From positions 124,001-188,000 of the forward strand of contig OOIN01000021.1 of NCBI GenBank assembly GCA_900323505.1: 64,000 bases of DNA, written 5' to 3'. The translations under genes and the position numbers were made by a program. Origin of the DNA: Ustilago trichophora (lineage: Eukaryota > Basidiomycota > Ustilaginomycetes > Ustilaginales > Ustilaginaceae). The notes under the pieces are model-generated. The model was given only the letters and a program-made list of their open reading frames with translations, was not told the DNA's origin and did not search any database. Positions 48,035 to 58,413 of this stretch are shown one piece after another (the first letter of the stretch is position 1; each line of letters starts with the position of its first letter).

Positions 48035-49669
48035 ATGACTTGCCGAGGAGCAGAGATGCTGGCCCGCACACTACTCCACAGTCACCGTTCAGCCGCAGCA
48101 TCTTCCTCGTCCTCCCTCCGAGCATTCAGCAATACAGTCACAGTATGGCGACCCTCTTCAACCACCCCCAAGGCACCGGCGGCACCGGTCGACAACACCA
48201 CCAGTAACTCCTCCGACCACAGAGTCATCGGTAAAGCGCAATCTCTTTTCCTCACGCACGATTCTTCCCCCGGGACACCTTTCATCCTGCCCCATGGCAT
48301 GCGATTGGCACGCAAGGTCGAGCGAGTCGTCCGTGATCTCTACGACGTCTACGGCTATGACGAGGTGCAATCCCCACAACTGTACAAAACATCACTCTGG
48401 AAGCGTAGTGGTCATTGGGACAACTATCGCGATGATATGTTTGCTACCGAAGGCTACAAGGAACGGCTAGAACGCTCTTCTACTCCTTCTTCATCCTCCA
48501 TCCCACAAAGCAGCATTGATGGCGATCGCTCGGCGTGTTGCTCAATAGACCCTTCGCCATCATCAACTGCAAGCGGAGGGGAGGATGAGTCGTTTGGATT
48601 GAAACCGATGAATTGTCCAGGACACTGTCTCATCTTTGCCTCACAAGAACGATCCTATCGCGATCTGCCCATTCGTTACGCAGAGTTCTCCCCCCTCCAT
48701 CGCAACGAAGCAAGTGGAGCCTTGACCGGCTTGACCCGCGTCCGTCGCTTCCACCAGGACGATGCACACGTCTTCTGTCGACCGGACCAAGTAGCCTCCG
48801 AGATCAACTCTATGTTGTCCATGCTTACCTCGGCCTACGACACTTTCGGGTTTGGCTCGTTCGAACTCGTGCTTTCCACCCGTCCGACTGAATCATACAT
48901 TGGATCTCTCGAAGAGTGGGATCGAGCAGAAGCGGGACTGAAAGAGGCTCTCGAGCGTAGTGGTCGTCCATGGGAGCTCAATGAAGGCGACGGAGCTTTT
49001 TACGGGCCTAAAATCGATATTCGTCTCGTCGATGGCCAGGGCAGACGTCATCAAACCGCAACCATTCAACTCGACTTCCAACTCCCCCGTCGTTTCGAGC
49101 TCACCTACGCCGATCCAGAAGCAAAAGCAACAAACGAACGCAGCGTACCCGTCATGATCCACCGCGCGATCCTCGGAAGCGTCGAGCGATTTATGGCCAT
49201 CCTCATCGAACAAACCGCCGGCTGGTGGCCTTTTTGGCTTAGCCCTCGACAAGCCATCATTCTCCCCGCCAAGACCGACTCTCCTTCCCTCGTAGCCTAC
49301 GCAGAAAAGGTGCAGAAGATCCTCTCCCTCGGAATCTCACCCGCAACTGCACCTTCAAAAAGCTCGGAGAGACACCTCCAACGCTTTTTTGTCGATATCG
49401 AATCCAACCCCCAGGGAGAAAAGTTGGGTAAGCTCGTCAGAAAAGCCCAATTGGCAAGATACAACTACATCCTCGTGGTAGGCGAGAGAGAGATGGAAAC
49501 GGGCACGGTCAACGTGAGAAAGAGAGACGATAAGAATGCTCCTTTGAGATTGAGAGAGTTGGCAAAGGAGAATGAGGAGATATTGGGCGAAGAGGGTAAA
49601 GGTGGTCAATACACGGTGGAGGAGCTGAGAAAGATGTTTTGCAAGCTCGATTCCCATCACACTTGGTAG
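48035..49669 (+). CDS. MST1: Mitochondrial threonyl-tRNA synthetase
   Basis: The 544-residue product has an Arg/Ser-rich mitochondrial leader and then the class II catalytic core: RDLYDVYGYDEVQSPQLYKT, LWKRSGHWDNYRDDMF, LKPMNCPGHCLIFASQ (zinc/threonine-site Cys), HRNEASGALTGLTRVRRFHQ (motif 2), FYGPKIDI, QLDFQLPRRFELTY and HRAILGSVERFMAILIEQTA (motif 3). A C-terminal anticodon-binding domain follows (from QAIILPAKTDS). The N-terminal TGS and editing domains of the cytosolic enzyme are absent, as in yeast Mst1. An Asp/Ser-rich insert of about 40 residues lies between YKERLE and FGLKPMN. A second Met seven codons on could be used instead. It charges mitochondrial tRNA-Thr. Confidence 0.93.
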   Translation: MTCRGAEMLARTLLHSHRSAAASSSSSLRAFSNTVTVWRPSSTTPKAPAAPVDNTTSNSSDHRVIGKAQSLFLTHDSSPGTPFILPHGMRLARKVERVVRDLYDVYGYDEVQSPQLYKTSLWKRSGHWDNYRDDMFATEGYKERLERSSTPSSSSIPQSSIDGDRSACCSIDPSPSSTASGGEDESFGLKPMNCPGHCLIFASQERSYRDLPIRYAEFSPLHRNEASGALTGLTRVRRFHQDDAHVFCRPDQVASEINSMLSMLTSAYDTFGFGSFELVLSTRPTESYIGSLEEWDRAEAGLKEALERSGRPWELNEGDGAFYGPKIDIRLVDGQGRRHQTATIQLDFQLPRRFELTYADPEAKATNERSVPVMIHRAILGSVERFMAILIEQTAGWWPFWLSPRQAIILPAKTDSPSLVAYAEKVQKILSLGISPATAPSKSSERHLQRFFVDIESNPQGEKLGKLVRKAQLARYNYILVVGEREMETGTVNVRKRDDKNAPLRLRELAKENEEILGEEGKGGQYTVEELRKMFCKLDSHHTW

Positions 49670-49705
49670 ATGCGCCTCCCGATACAAAAGCATGCAATCG
49701 CATCA

Positions 49706-49734
49706 CACACCACACCACACCACACCACACACAC
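49706..49734. repeat. (CACAC)n short tandem repeat in a convergent 3' region
   Basis: Repeated CACAC units sit in the 159-bp gap between the 3' ends of the ThrRS and CDF transporter genes. Confidence 0.8.
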
Positions 49735-49828
49735 TTTGGCGCACAACAAAGTATTTGGGGAAAAGAGACTGAAATTGAGCAAAAGAAGCAACGAATAAAG
49801 CTATGAAGAAGAGAAAACAGGCGGGTGT

Positions 49829-51424
49829 CTAGACGCTCTTTCGGTGCTCAAAAGCATGTTCGACCTCGTGATCGACGTGAATGAAAGCCCTCTCGACCAT
49901 GGGCAGCGACTCGAGGTTGTCCTGAAGTGCCTGGCTGAGATCGTGGCTCTTCCAGAGCGGAGTCTCGGGATGCATGACGATGTCGATCTCTACAATGTAC
50001 CTCGGGCCCGAACTGTAGGCCCTGACGCTCTCGATGGCCTGAATCTCATCGCTGAACAGGGCGGCGTTGTAGGTGACCAGCTGCAAGAAGTCGGTCGGTG
50101 CAGCAGCACCAGCGAGCGTCTTGAACTCGCCAAATGCGGTCCTTGTCCACGAAGTGATGATGGCGAGCGAGATGACAAGCGCACCAGCGGGGTCGATCCA
50201 TCCTGCGATGGTGGCACCGGCGGCAGAGGTGAAGATACCGAAACCGTTGATGAACAAATCGTTACGGTGGTCCTGGTAAAGGACCTCTACCTGGGAGCTG
50301 TATTTGCGCAGGCCAAAGCAGTAGATCGCCAAAAGAGCCTTGGTGACGAATGCTACACCGACAGCGATGAGAGAGGCGATGTGGAGCTCCTTGTCGCCAT
50401 CACCGGTGGCAAGCTCTTTGATGGACTCGACGACAAGAATAGCGGAAACCATGCCCATCAGTGCGGCATAGGTGATGTTGCCAATGGGCTCAAAACGCGA
50501 TCCTCCGATGGGCCACTTTCGCTCATCGACGCTCTCACTCTTGCGGTGAAGCCAGTTGAGGACGAGATTGGCAAAGGGGTCAAAGACCGAGTCGGCGGCA
50601 GTGGCGAAGAGCGAAAGCGAGAGCGAACTGACGGCGGCGTACATCTGCAGTGCAGCAAGGGCAAAGTTGGCACCGATGGAGGCGTAGACAGCAATCTTGA
50701 CTTTGAGGGCAGATGATTCGCGATCCTGCTTGCCCTCATCTGCGTGCGCCGAGATGGGTTTGAGGAGACGTTCGATGTGCTCGTTCTGGGCTTCGTAGAA
50801 GTCGCGGATTTGGCGCTCGCTGCGCTTGTTCTTGCCCTTGCCAGAGTGACGACGGCGCACCTCGGACTCTTCGACGAGACGCGATCGGAGGAGGAGCGGG
50901 TCGGTGTCTTCAGCTCCAGGAGTGGTGGGTGCAAGACCGCCGAAACCAATCGAGCTGGCACGCGAGCGAGAAGGTCCGGCCGCCGAAGTGTTGTCGCCAG
51001 GCGCAGCTAGCTTGGCGTCGGCATCTGCTGCGGCTGCGGCTGGTAGAGTAGCAGGAGCTGGCGAAGGTGAGTGACTGTGTTGCTTGTGAGCGTGGTGGAA
51101 AGCGGCGCTGCCCTGGGCACGAGCGTAGGCGGACGAAGTGCTGGGACCAATGTTGACGTCGACGGTAATATCGTTGCCAAGATTGTTTTGGTAGGACTGA
51201 AGATGAGGAGGCATGGGCGACGAAGGTGCGGTGGCAGGTCGACGGGCTGAAAAGCGAGTTGCGGCTAGAGTGGGAGCAGTAAGCTCGATGTCCTGATCGT
51301 CGACGGACGAGAGCGGGGGAGAGAGACCTGGCTGGTGGTCCGAGGAGTCGTTATTGTTGTTGTTGGAAGCGGTGCCCAGCTTCTGCTGCGCCACCGACAT
51401 TGCGGATGAGATGATGTGCGACAT
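49829..51424 (-). CDS. Cation diffusion facilitator, manganese-type (MTP/MMT-like)
   Basis: The 531-residue product has a ~210-residue Ser/Asn/Ala-rich cytosolic N-terminus, then about six membrane spans (for example VKIAVYASIGANFALAALQM, LSLSLFATAADSVFDPFANL, IGNITYAALMGMVSAILVVE, LIAVGVAFVTKALLAIYCFG). The metal-site signature is DSVFD in one span and DHRND in another, i.e. DxxxD twice, which is the pattern of the Mn-CDF group rather than the HxxxD of Zn-CDFs. The C-terminal cytosolic domain includes IVEIDIVMHPETPLWKSHDL and ends with a His-rich stretch (HVDHEVEHAFEHR). It should export Mn2+ from the cytosol into the secretory path, vacuole or outside in exchange for protons. Subcellular site is not determinable. 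Confidence 0.88.
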   Translation of the reverse strand: MSHIISSAMSVAQQKLGTASNNNNNDSSDHQPGLSPPLSSVDDQDIELTAPTLAATRFSARRPATAPSSPMPPHLQSYQNNLGNDITVDVNIGPSTSSAYARAQGSAAFHHAHKQHSHSPSPAPATLPAAAAADADAKLAAPGDNTSAAGPSRSRASSIGFGGLAPTTPGAEDTDPLLLRSRLVEESEVRRRHSGKGKNKRSERQIRDFYEAQNEHIERLLKPISAHADEGKQDRESSALKVKIAVYASIGANFALAALQMYAAVSSLSLSLFATAADSVFDPFANLVLNWLHRKSESVDERKWPIGGSRFEPIGNITYAALMGMVSAILVVESIKELATGDGDKELHIASLIAVGVAFVTKALLAIYCFGLRKYSSQVEVLYQDHRNDLFINGFGIFTSAAGATIAGWIDPAGALVISLAIITSWTRTAFGEFKTLAGAAAPTDFLQLVTYNAALFSDEIQAIESVRAYSSGPRYIVEIDIVMHPETPLWKSHDLSQALQDNLESLPMVERAFIHVDHEVEHAFEHRKSV

Positions 51425-52307
51425 GGTTCCGCTTTACCGTCGAGGACGATGGTGGTGGAGAGGAAGAGCGATGGGAAGAAGAATCGACTTGATGTCCAAG
51501 TAGGAGCACAAGATGTCATTCCAAGAGGGAAGGCAGTCTGTGCGGCTGTTTTTCGACTCAGCTGCATTCAGCCCAACCCCAATTCCTCGCCACACACACA
51601 CAAAAGAAAAAGACTGTCGCGGTGTCGTACGTTGTGCTTTAGCGCGATTCATATCAGATTTTCCTTATCGGTGTCCAAAAAAAGAAAAATCAGTCTTCGG
51701 TTATGCTGACCCTGCCCCACACACCGCACAGCACAACTCTAATCTGCTCTTGTATAGCCGCTCGAGCAGTCTTTTCTCATATCTGTCATCGCAGTAAGGG
51801 TAGGAACGCAGCCGCTTCGAACATGGGATCACACAAGGCCGATCAAGATGATCACACGAGCAGATCGCAACAGGGTTAAGAGAAACGGAGTGAAAAAGAA
51901 AAAGCTGACCGGCCAAGTGGGGGAAAAAAGAATGAATTTCACCGAAGGCTCCAGCGGAGCAGCTTGGCCCGTGGTTTCGCCTAGCAAATCCGATCCTTTT
52001 TGAAATACAGTATGGCTTTGTCTTTTGGTACCCTGACAGTTGGAAGTCGCTTTTGACGTTTTTTTTCTTGGCATGCATCCGAGACAGAACGTGCTTCTTT
52101 CGAAGACTCTACCCAAGAAGCTGGCTGTGCGCAATCAAAACCCTTTTGCCCACAGCTCATCTTCTTTGATTGGTTCACGAAACTTCGCTTTCGTTGATCG
52201 CTGCGAGCTTTTCAGAGTCCACGGCAGACCTTGCAATCAGTGACACAGCACATGAGAGAGAGAAAATACTGTGGTAGCATTATCGTAGGTGTGAATCGAC
52301 CATTCAT
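51425..52307. other. Intergenic, CDF transporter promoter and NIC96 3' region
   Basis: The gap is 0.88 kb with short A- and T-runs and no gene I recognise. The left part is the CDF promoter; the right part may contain the terminal micro-exon and 3' UTR of NIC96. Confidence 0.4.
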
Positions 52308-52442
52308 TCAGCTCTCCTCAGAGTCAAGCAATACGAAAACGAGTTAGTGGATCTAGACCCACCATAAAGCAGAAAGTGAAGAAAAGAAGAGAAAAGCAGT
52401 CAGTACGTCGTTCTACCGACATCGTGTTCGCAGCGAAATCGT

Positions 52443-55187
52443 TCAACTTACAAAGACATCAAGACGCGTCAGCTGGCTGTACGTCTCGCTGCTCATGCGG
52501 AATCTGAGCATGCCCGCCCACATCATCAACGCCCTCGCCTGCGCCCTGTATTCGTCCATGGCGCTGGTACCGCTCCTGTGAATGCTCTCCTTCAACTCCT
52601 GGTGCAACTTGTACAGGATGGTCATGGTCATCAGCACAATCTCGGAAAAGTTGCGTGCAATGTTCTCATCCACCTCCTTGAACTCTTCCGCCTTGCGTGT
52701 AATCGCCACCACGTCCTTTCGCGATTCGGCGTCGAGAGGCAAGATGCGCAAAGCTTCGATCGTCTGCAGCGCCTGCAGGTTCTGTCCATCGCTATGCAGA
52801 CCAACAGCTTTCTTGAGCTCCAACAGTCGGCGGCAAGTGTCGCGGTTCTTGCCCGAGTAGCCAAACTGCTTTTCATATGTGTCGAGGATGGCAGTGGCAA
52901 GTGTGACCAGGTTGCTGGCAGCAGAGAACGATGCACCAGAGGAAAGTCCAGTCGACTTCCACTCAGCCGCACTGCTGGGCTCGGTCAATCGTGCACCAAG
53001 CTCCTTGTTCAGAACAGCAACCACCGTGTCGTGCTGCCCGGCCAAGTTGTACAGCAGAATAGCCGACTCGGTGCGGTGCGCCATATCGCACTGCGTGGCA
53101 GCGACTTGAACGATGGTCGAAAGGAACTCGCGCTCGTTCTTGATCTTGATCAGCGGCAAGTTGCGCTCAATCAGGCCCGGCGTCTTGGCGCCGTTGGTCC
53201 GAACATCACCCAGCAGCTCCTGGAACTCGGTCGGGTGTGCTTCGAGCACCAGTGCGCGGATGAGGTCATGGCAGCGTCGCACCTGTTCCGAACCCACCGG
53301 CTCAGCCACATCGGCGTGCAGGCAGATAAGGTACAGATACTGCAGCGCATCCCTGCGCGACGACTGCGAGAACATGCGCACGTAGCGCTGCACCAGCTTG
53401 GCAAAGTCGATGAAAGCGATGCTGCCACCCTGGCCATCCGACTCGACCAGCAGATACTCGACTTGCGACGACGCGGCCTGCGAAGGGACGCGCAGCAGAC
53501 CGTAGTATGCAAGCACAACAGCAAAGTGAATCGCGTCCACCTGATGTGCCGAGCGCGAGAAGAGGAATCCAACCGCCTTCTCAAATTGGCCGCAGAGCAA
53601 CAGCAATCGGAAGTAGAACAGCGGGCGATTACCCTTGGGGTCAAAGTACGACTCGCCGAACTTTTCGACCTTGTTGCCCAGATCGGCGAGGGTGAATCGG
53701 TCACGCACCGAGTCTTGGGCGTCCGCGTCCTCGTCGTAGGTCTCCCGCACCATGCTCAGCTGCAGCCACAGCCAGTTCTGGATGCTCGAAGTGAGCAGCG
53801 TGGGGAACTTCTTGGAGACATCGATCCTGCCGATGAGTTTGTAGAGACCCAGCTTGTATGGGTCGTGAACCTCGGGGAGAGTGCGGAAGCGAGAGTTGTA
53901 CTCGGCGATGAAGCGATCCTTGAGCAGGCGTGGGAGGCGACGGTCGGGCGAGTCAACCCATGCCTTCAGGTATGCGAGGAACGAAGGGTCGGTGGAGCGG
54001 ATGCGATTCTCGTTCTCGGAGGCACACTCGAGCGCCTCCTTGGTCTTGCCGATACGGAGGAGGAAGTAGAGCTCGGCCCAGATGGGGACGTTGGTGGATG
54101 CATCGAGTTCTTTAGCAAGGTCGGACCTCCACTGGTTTTGCGAGCTGAGGTGCTGAACACGCAGGAAAGCGCTGACGGTGGAGCGGATGGTTGGAGCACC
54201 GCCACGTTGGGCCAGCACGGGGTTAGCGGCGATGACCTGCTCCATATGCTCTTCGAATTCATTTTCAAGGAATGCCTTTGAGCCCTCGATGAGCTCCTTA
54301 CGCAACTTGATGCCATCGATACCGTTCCAACCCTTGAGGTCAACGTAAGCAGAGGCGTATTGACGCTCTTTGATGGGCTTGGCGCTGAACTCTCCGTTGC
54401 GGACATCCTGCTCGCGCACCATCGAGGCAAGCGCCTTCCAGCTCTCGTGCAGCTCCTTGTTCTTGGCGTCCTCGCCGAGACCCGAGATAGCATCGATGAA
54501 TGCGTGAGCCAGCGCAAGGCTGTAACCTTCCAAACGCGAAGAGTTGAGCCTGGAGACAACCATCTGGTATCGAGCCATCTTTCCGTGCATCTGCGAGGTA
54601 GCAGTCGAGCCGAGCATGGTGTTGGAGGTGGATGGCAAAGTGTGTGCCGAAGTAGAGGCGCCAAAGCCAGAACGCGAAGCGCCCATGTCATCATCACGGC
54701 CAGCATTGGATGGCTGGTGCTGACCGAGCTCTTCGAGAATCTTGCGCTTCTGCCTCTCCCAGTCGCGGTGCATGGTACGGTCGAGGTTGCGGTGGAAGTC
54801 TTGAAGTGTCTCTCGCCTGCCCTGCTCGATGGCACTGATGACTACTTGCTGGTGCTCATGGGTGAGGTAGCTCTCGACATCCGTGTCGTAGATGGGCTGG
54901 AGCGGCTCGAAGGTGCTGGCAATGTTGGCCGAGTTGATGGTGTCAGCGAGCTGAGCAGCATCGATACCACCGTTGGCGAGGAAGTAGTGCGCGCGAGCAT
55001 CGCCAGGCTGTGCGGAACCGGTTCGTAGGCTCTTGGAGACGAGCTTGCGGCTCTGGTTTTCGATCTGGTCAAGTCCGAGCTGGATCTGAGGTAAGTCAGA
55101 GCGACCAAGATGGTTGGTGAGCTTCCTGGATTGCTGGAGAAGCTCGGACAGCGACTGAGGCGCCGCGTCCATAGGGTAGTCGTTCAT
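52443..55187 (-). CDS. NIC96: Nucleoporin Nic96 (Nup93)
   Basis: The frame gives 914 residues. It starts MNDYPMDAAPQSLSELLQQS and has the N-terminal helix region, then the Nic96 solenoid: YQMVVSRLNSSRLEGYSLAL, then WAELYFLLRIGKTKEALECA, KLIGRIDVSKKFPTLLTSSI and the conserved stretch SYFDPKGNRPLFYFRLLLLC. Nic96 is the scaffold linker of the inner ring of the nuclear pore and recruits the Nsp1 subcomplex. The terminal codons read LDVF followed directly by GTAAGT, a perfect donor, then TGA; a CACTAAC branch site at about 52338-52344 and AG acceptors at 52314-52318 suggest that the real end is a short last exon (GAG AGC TGA, 52316-52308), changing only the last residues. The listed end is the unspliced stop. 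Confidence 0.93.
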   Translation of the reverse strand: MNDYPMDAAPQSLSELLQQSRKLTNHLGRSDLPQIQLGLDQIENQSRKLVSKSLRTGSAQPGDARAHYFLANGGIDAAQLADTINSANIASTFEPLQPIYDTDVESYLTHEHQQVVISAIEQGRRETLQDFHRNLDRTMHRDWERQKRKILEELGQHQPSNAGRDDDMGASRSGFGASTSAHTLPSTSNTMLGSTATSQMHGKMARYQMVVSRLNSSRLEGYSLALAHAFIDAISGLGEDAKNKELHESWKALASMVREQDVRNGEFSAKPIKERQYASAYVDLKGWNGIDGIKLRKELIEGSKAFLENEFEEHMEQVIAANPVLAQRGGAPTIRSTVSAFLRVQHLSSQNQWRSDLAKELDASTNVPIWAELYFLLRIGKTKEALECASENENRIRSTDPSFLAYLKAWVDSPDRRLPRLLKDRFIAEYNSRFRTLPEVHDPYKLGLYKLIGRIDVSKKFPTLLTSSIQNWLWLQLSMVRETYDEDADAQDSVRDRFTLADLGNKVEKFGESYFDPKGNRPLFYFRLLLLCGQFEKAVGFLFSRSAHQVDAIHFAVVLAYYGLLRVPSQAASSQVEYLLVESDGQGGSIAFIDFAKLVQRYVRMFSQSSRRDALQYLYLICLHADVAEPVGSEQVRRCHDLIRALVLEAHPTEFQELLGDVRTNGAKTPGLIERNLPLIKIKNEREFLSTIVQVAATQCDMAHRTESAILLYNLAGQHDTVVAVLNKELGARLTEPSSAAEWKSTGLSSGASFSAASNLVTLATAILDTYEKQFGYSGKNRDTCRRLLELKKAVGLHSDGQNLQALQTIEALRILPLDAESRKDVVAITRKAEEFKEVDENIARNFSEIVLMTMTILYKLHQELKESIHRSGTSAMDEYRAQARALMMWAGMLRFRMSSETYSQLTRLDVFVS

Positions 55188-55932
55188 GATGGGTGTGCGA
55201 CTGCGGTTCTACGACCCGTGCTTCCAGTGACCAAGTGACGGCAGCACGTCTATCTTGATGCTAATCTAAGAAATGCCACCAGTGATGCGGCGGTGAGGAG
55301 ATCGATGCAGCGGTATAGAGGCTGCTGATTATGTTGAGACCGTGTGATGATGTTGGTGTTGATCAGAGCAAGATGGTTGAATTGCAAACGAGAAAGACGT
55401 TGAACAACACTTTGCAACAGATTTTGGATTTTGCGGCAGTCGGAAAACAGCATCTTCGCGTCACACAGATCGGGCTTCACGGTTGCTCGATCACGACGCA
55501 TCTTTCACAGCTCGCAATCTCTGGTCTTTTGCAAAATCGGGCCTCTTTTGCAGCGATACGCTGCCTGTAAAAACTCAGCTGCACGCACGGATCGCATGCA
55601 CTTCACCGACTGACAGGCTGTGACACCTGAGAAGAGCCTTTGAACCGCCGACTTCCCGCTTTTCAAGGGTCTTCTTCTTGCATCTTTCGAATCGAAACCC
55701 CTTGTCTTTGCCCTCATCACCTGTCTAGCCACCAGCATCGCAAGCCACGTTTCAACATTTGCTCGAGAGGCCGAGCCTTATCTATCGCCTATTCCATGCT
55801 GCAGTCCTCTTGCTGAAGACCCCTATCCACCCTCGAGCTCCACCCAGCCAGGCATTGCACTGCGTAGCACGCACTGCGTAGCACAGCAACAAGCTTAGGA
55901 CAAGGCTTAGGACGACGAGGTCTTCGGGCAAG
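55188..55932. promoter_or_regulatory. Bidirectional promoter of NIC96 and the exchanger gene
   Basis: This 745-bp region separates two divergent starts. A near-perfect tandem GCGTAGCACGCACTGCGTAGCAC (two GCGTAGCAC copies, about 55863-55883) lies close to the exchanger start. No RNA gene is seen. Confidence 0.45.
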
Positions 55933-58413
55933 ATGATCGTCAAGATGCTGGCCAAGGCCTTGATGCTGGTGACGGTCGCGGCTGCTACCGTCGCCGCAGC
56001 TTCCACATCAAGCGCTACTTTGTCGTCAACAACAGCGGCTTCGACTGCCACTGCCACAGTGACCGCCACGCCAAAGCCAGCCGTCCCCGTCCCCGACGCA
56101 GAGCAACAGGAACGCAATTCGTCTTTGGCGCTCTTCCTCGTGCTCACGCTTCTCATTCTTTCATTCTGGACGTCCTACTACCTCAGAGTCAAGCGCATCA
56201 CAGCGGTGCACGAGACCATCGTCGGCCTCTTCGCCGGCATGTTTGTCGGCGTCTGTCTTCGCATTGGTCCCGGCGAGCAAGTTCAAAACATGCTCAGCTT
56301 CAGCAATACCATCATGCTCAACGTCCTCCTCCCGCCCATCATCCTCGCCTCCGGTTACGACCTACGACAAGAGAACTTCTTCCGCAACTTTGGCACCATC
56401 CTTATCTTTGCCTTTGCAGGCACATTCATCAGCGCCATCGTTGTCGGTGTCATTGTCTACCTGTGGTCGCTTCTCCATCTCGAGTCAATCTCGCTCACTT
56501 TGCTCGAATGTCTGATCTTCGGATCGACGCTCAGTGCCACGGATCCAGTGACGATTCTCGCCATCTTCAATACGTACAAGGTGGATCCAAAGCTCTACTC
56601 GGTCATCTTTGGCGAGAGTATCCTCAACGATGCCGTATCGATCGTCATGTTCGACACGCTCTCCACGTTCCGCGGCAAGGAGATCTACGTCTCTTCCATC
56701 TTTCACGGTATCGGGCTCTTCTTGGTCGTCTTTACACTTTCGATGATGCTCGGTGTCTGTTTCGGTCTGGGCTGCTCGCTCCTGCTCAAGCACTCGCGGC
56801 TGAGTTCGTATCCTCAACTGGAGAGCTGCCTTGTGGCACTCATTGCTTACACGAGCTACTTTTTCAGTAACGGCGTCACCATGAGCGGTATCGTATCGCT
56901 CCTCTTCTGCGGTATCACACTCAAGCACTATGCGTATCACAACATGTCCAGACGTACCCAACGCACCACAAGGTACACCTTCCAGACGCTCGCCAGTCTT
57001 TCGGAAAACTTTATCTTTATCTACCTCGGTCTCAGTCTCTTCACACAGGAGATCTTGGTGTACAAGCCGCTCTTCATCATTGTCACCGTACTTGCAGTCG
57101 TGGCGTCGCGATACTGTGCGGTGTTCCCGATCGCCAGTGTCGTCAACGCGGTCAAGCGCGCCAGGAACAATCGACAAGCACGAGCTACGGGTGGAGGTGG
57201 CGTACCACGAGGAGCTGTCGAGGAAGAGTTGCCTCGCCAGTATCAGATCATGCTCTTCTGGGCTGGTCTGCGTGGTGCCGTCGGATTCGCGCTTTCGGCA
57301 GGTATCGAGGGTCAGAATGCGATTGCACTTCAAACAACGGTGCTGGTGACCGTGGTGATAACCGTGATCGTGTTTGGCGGCACCACGGCGCAGATGCTGG
57401 AGATCTTGGGCATTCGAACGGGTGTCCAGGACGACGAGGGCGAATCCGACGATGAAGAGGATGAAGACGACGTGATGCGACTGCGGGGTATGCAGAGACG
57501 GACCTACCTCGGCTCGGACAACTACCGCGATGCATCTGAGCGGGCAGGCTTGACACGATCTGGCAACCGCTACGCTTCCGGTGGCAAAGGTGGCTACCGT
57601 GATGCCAGCGAGACGTCGAGCCCTCGTGCGTCGCTCAGTCACAGCAGCTCCGTCTACGCCCGCGGCAACGGTGGCAGTGGCAAATCTGGGGCTATGCGAG
57701 GCGGATTCGCAGATGATCTGGATGAAGACGATGAAGTCTCGTCATTCTCATCCGAAATTCTGCCGTCTCGATCTTCTACCCCTGGCCTGAGCTCCGGCCT
57801 GAACCCCCTCACGACAGGCGCCAGCATCAGCAGTTCCAACACCCCGGGCCTCTCCAGCGCACGCACACCCACATCCGCGAACACCGCCAGCAGCAACAAC
57901 ACCGCCGGCCTCCCCAGTCTGAGTGAGATCCGCAAAGCCATCACCGAAGCCTCTTCTGCCGACGGCACCACCTCGTCGCCCGCCAAACAACTTCTCGATC
58001 GCGCCGGTCTAGTCATGAAGGACGGCCAATGGTTCCAAGCCATCGATCAGAAATATCTCTTGCCGCTCTTCAGTAACTCGGTTGCTTCGCGCAAACACGA
58101 GGAGAGGAAAACCGCCCGACTAGCAGCACGTGATGCCGCGGCGAGCAGGAGCGAGCTGGATCTGTCGCATCCTGACGCGAGCGGAAGTGGCAGTGGCGGC
58201 AGGAGGAACTTTTTCTCTGTGGAGGAGGATGGAGATCCAGATCTGTATCCGGGGGAGAGAGATGCTGTGGTGGTGGATGAAGATGATGAAGACGCGGGGA
58301 CGCCAGTGTTTGACGCCACTAGCTTCGCCAGTGCGAGGAGGTCGACGAGTGGGGCTAACACTCCGACTCGGAGGACGTTTAGTCATGAGGGAGATGGTGG
58401 GTCAGGGCTGTAG
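55933..58413 (+). CDS. NHX1: Endosomal Na+(K+)/H+ exchanger, NHX1/NHE6-9 type
   Basis: The 826-residue product has a signal-like N-terminus (MLVTVAAATVAAASTSS), a luminal Thr/Ala-rich segment, about 12 membrane spans and a ~300-residue cytosolic tail. Family motifs include MLNVLLPPIILASGYDL, ENFFRNFGTILIFAFAGTF, GSTLSATDPVTILAIF, IFGESILNDAVSIVMFDTL (the transport Asn-Asp pair), YFFSNGVTMSGIVSLLFCGI and LFWAGLRGAVGFALSAG. The combination is that of endosomal CPA1 exchangers such as yeast Nhx1. The protein should acidify-balance late endosomes by swapping luminal cations and protons. The tail is acidic (ESDDEEDEDD) then Ser/Gly/Thr-rich, longer than in yeast. The gene is intronless. Confidence 0.92.
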   Translation: MIVKMLAKALMLVTVAAATVAAASTSSATLSSTTAASTATATVTATPKPAVPVPDAEQQERNSSLALFLVLTLLILSFWTSYYLRVKRITAVHETIVGLFAGMFVGVCLRIGPGEQVQNMLSFSNTIMLNVLLPPIILASGYDLRQENFFRNFGTILIFAFAGTFISAIVVGVIVYLWSLLHLESISLTLLECLIFGSTLSATDPVTILAIFNTYKVDPKLYSVIFGESILNDAVSIVMFDTLSTFRGKEIYVSSIFHGIGLFLVVFTLSMMLGVCFGLGCSLLLKHSRLSSYPQLESCLVALIAYTSYFFSNGVTMSGIVSLLFCGITLKHYAYHNMSRRTQRTTRYTFQTLASLSENFIFIYLGLSLFTQEILVYKPLFIIVTVLAVVASRYCAVFPIASVVNAVKRARNNRQARATGGGGVPRGAVEEELPRQYQIMLFWAGLRGAVGFALSAGIEGQNAIALQTTVLVTVVITVIVFGGTTAQMLEILGIRTGVQDDEGESDDEEDEDDVMRLRGMQRRTYLGSDNYRDASERAGLTRSGNRYASGGKGGYRDASETSSPRASLSHSSSVYARGNGGSGKSGAMRGGFADDLDEDDEVSSFSSEILPSRSSTPGLSSGLNPLTTGASISSSNTPGLSSARTPTSANTASSNNTAGLPSLSEIRKAITEASSADGTTSSPAKQLLDRAGLVMKDGQWFQAIDQKYLLPLFSNSVASRKHEERKTARLAARDAAASRSELDLSHPDASGSGSGGRRNFFSVEEDGDPDLYPGERDAVVVDEDDEDAGTPVFDATSFASARRSTSGANTPTRRTFSHEGDGGSGL

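Noticed and set aside
52578..54281. 567-codon open frame on the plus strand opposite NIC96
   Set aside because: It lies wholly antisense to a clearly recognised gene, has no family resemblance, and arises from strong codon bias in the real gene.
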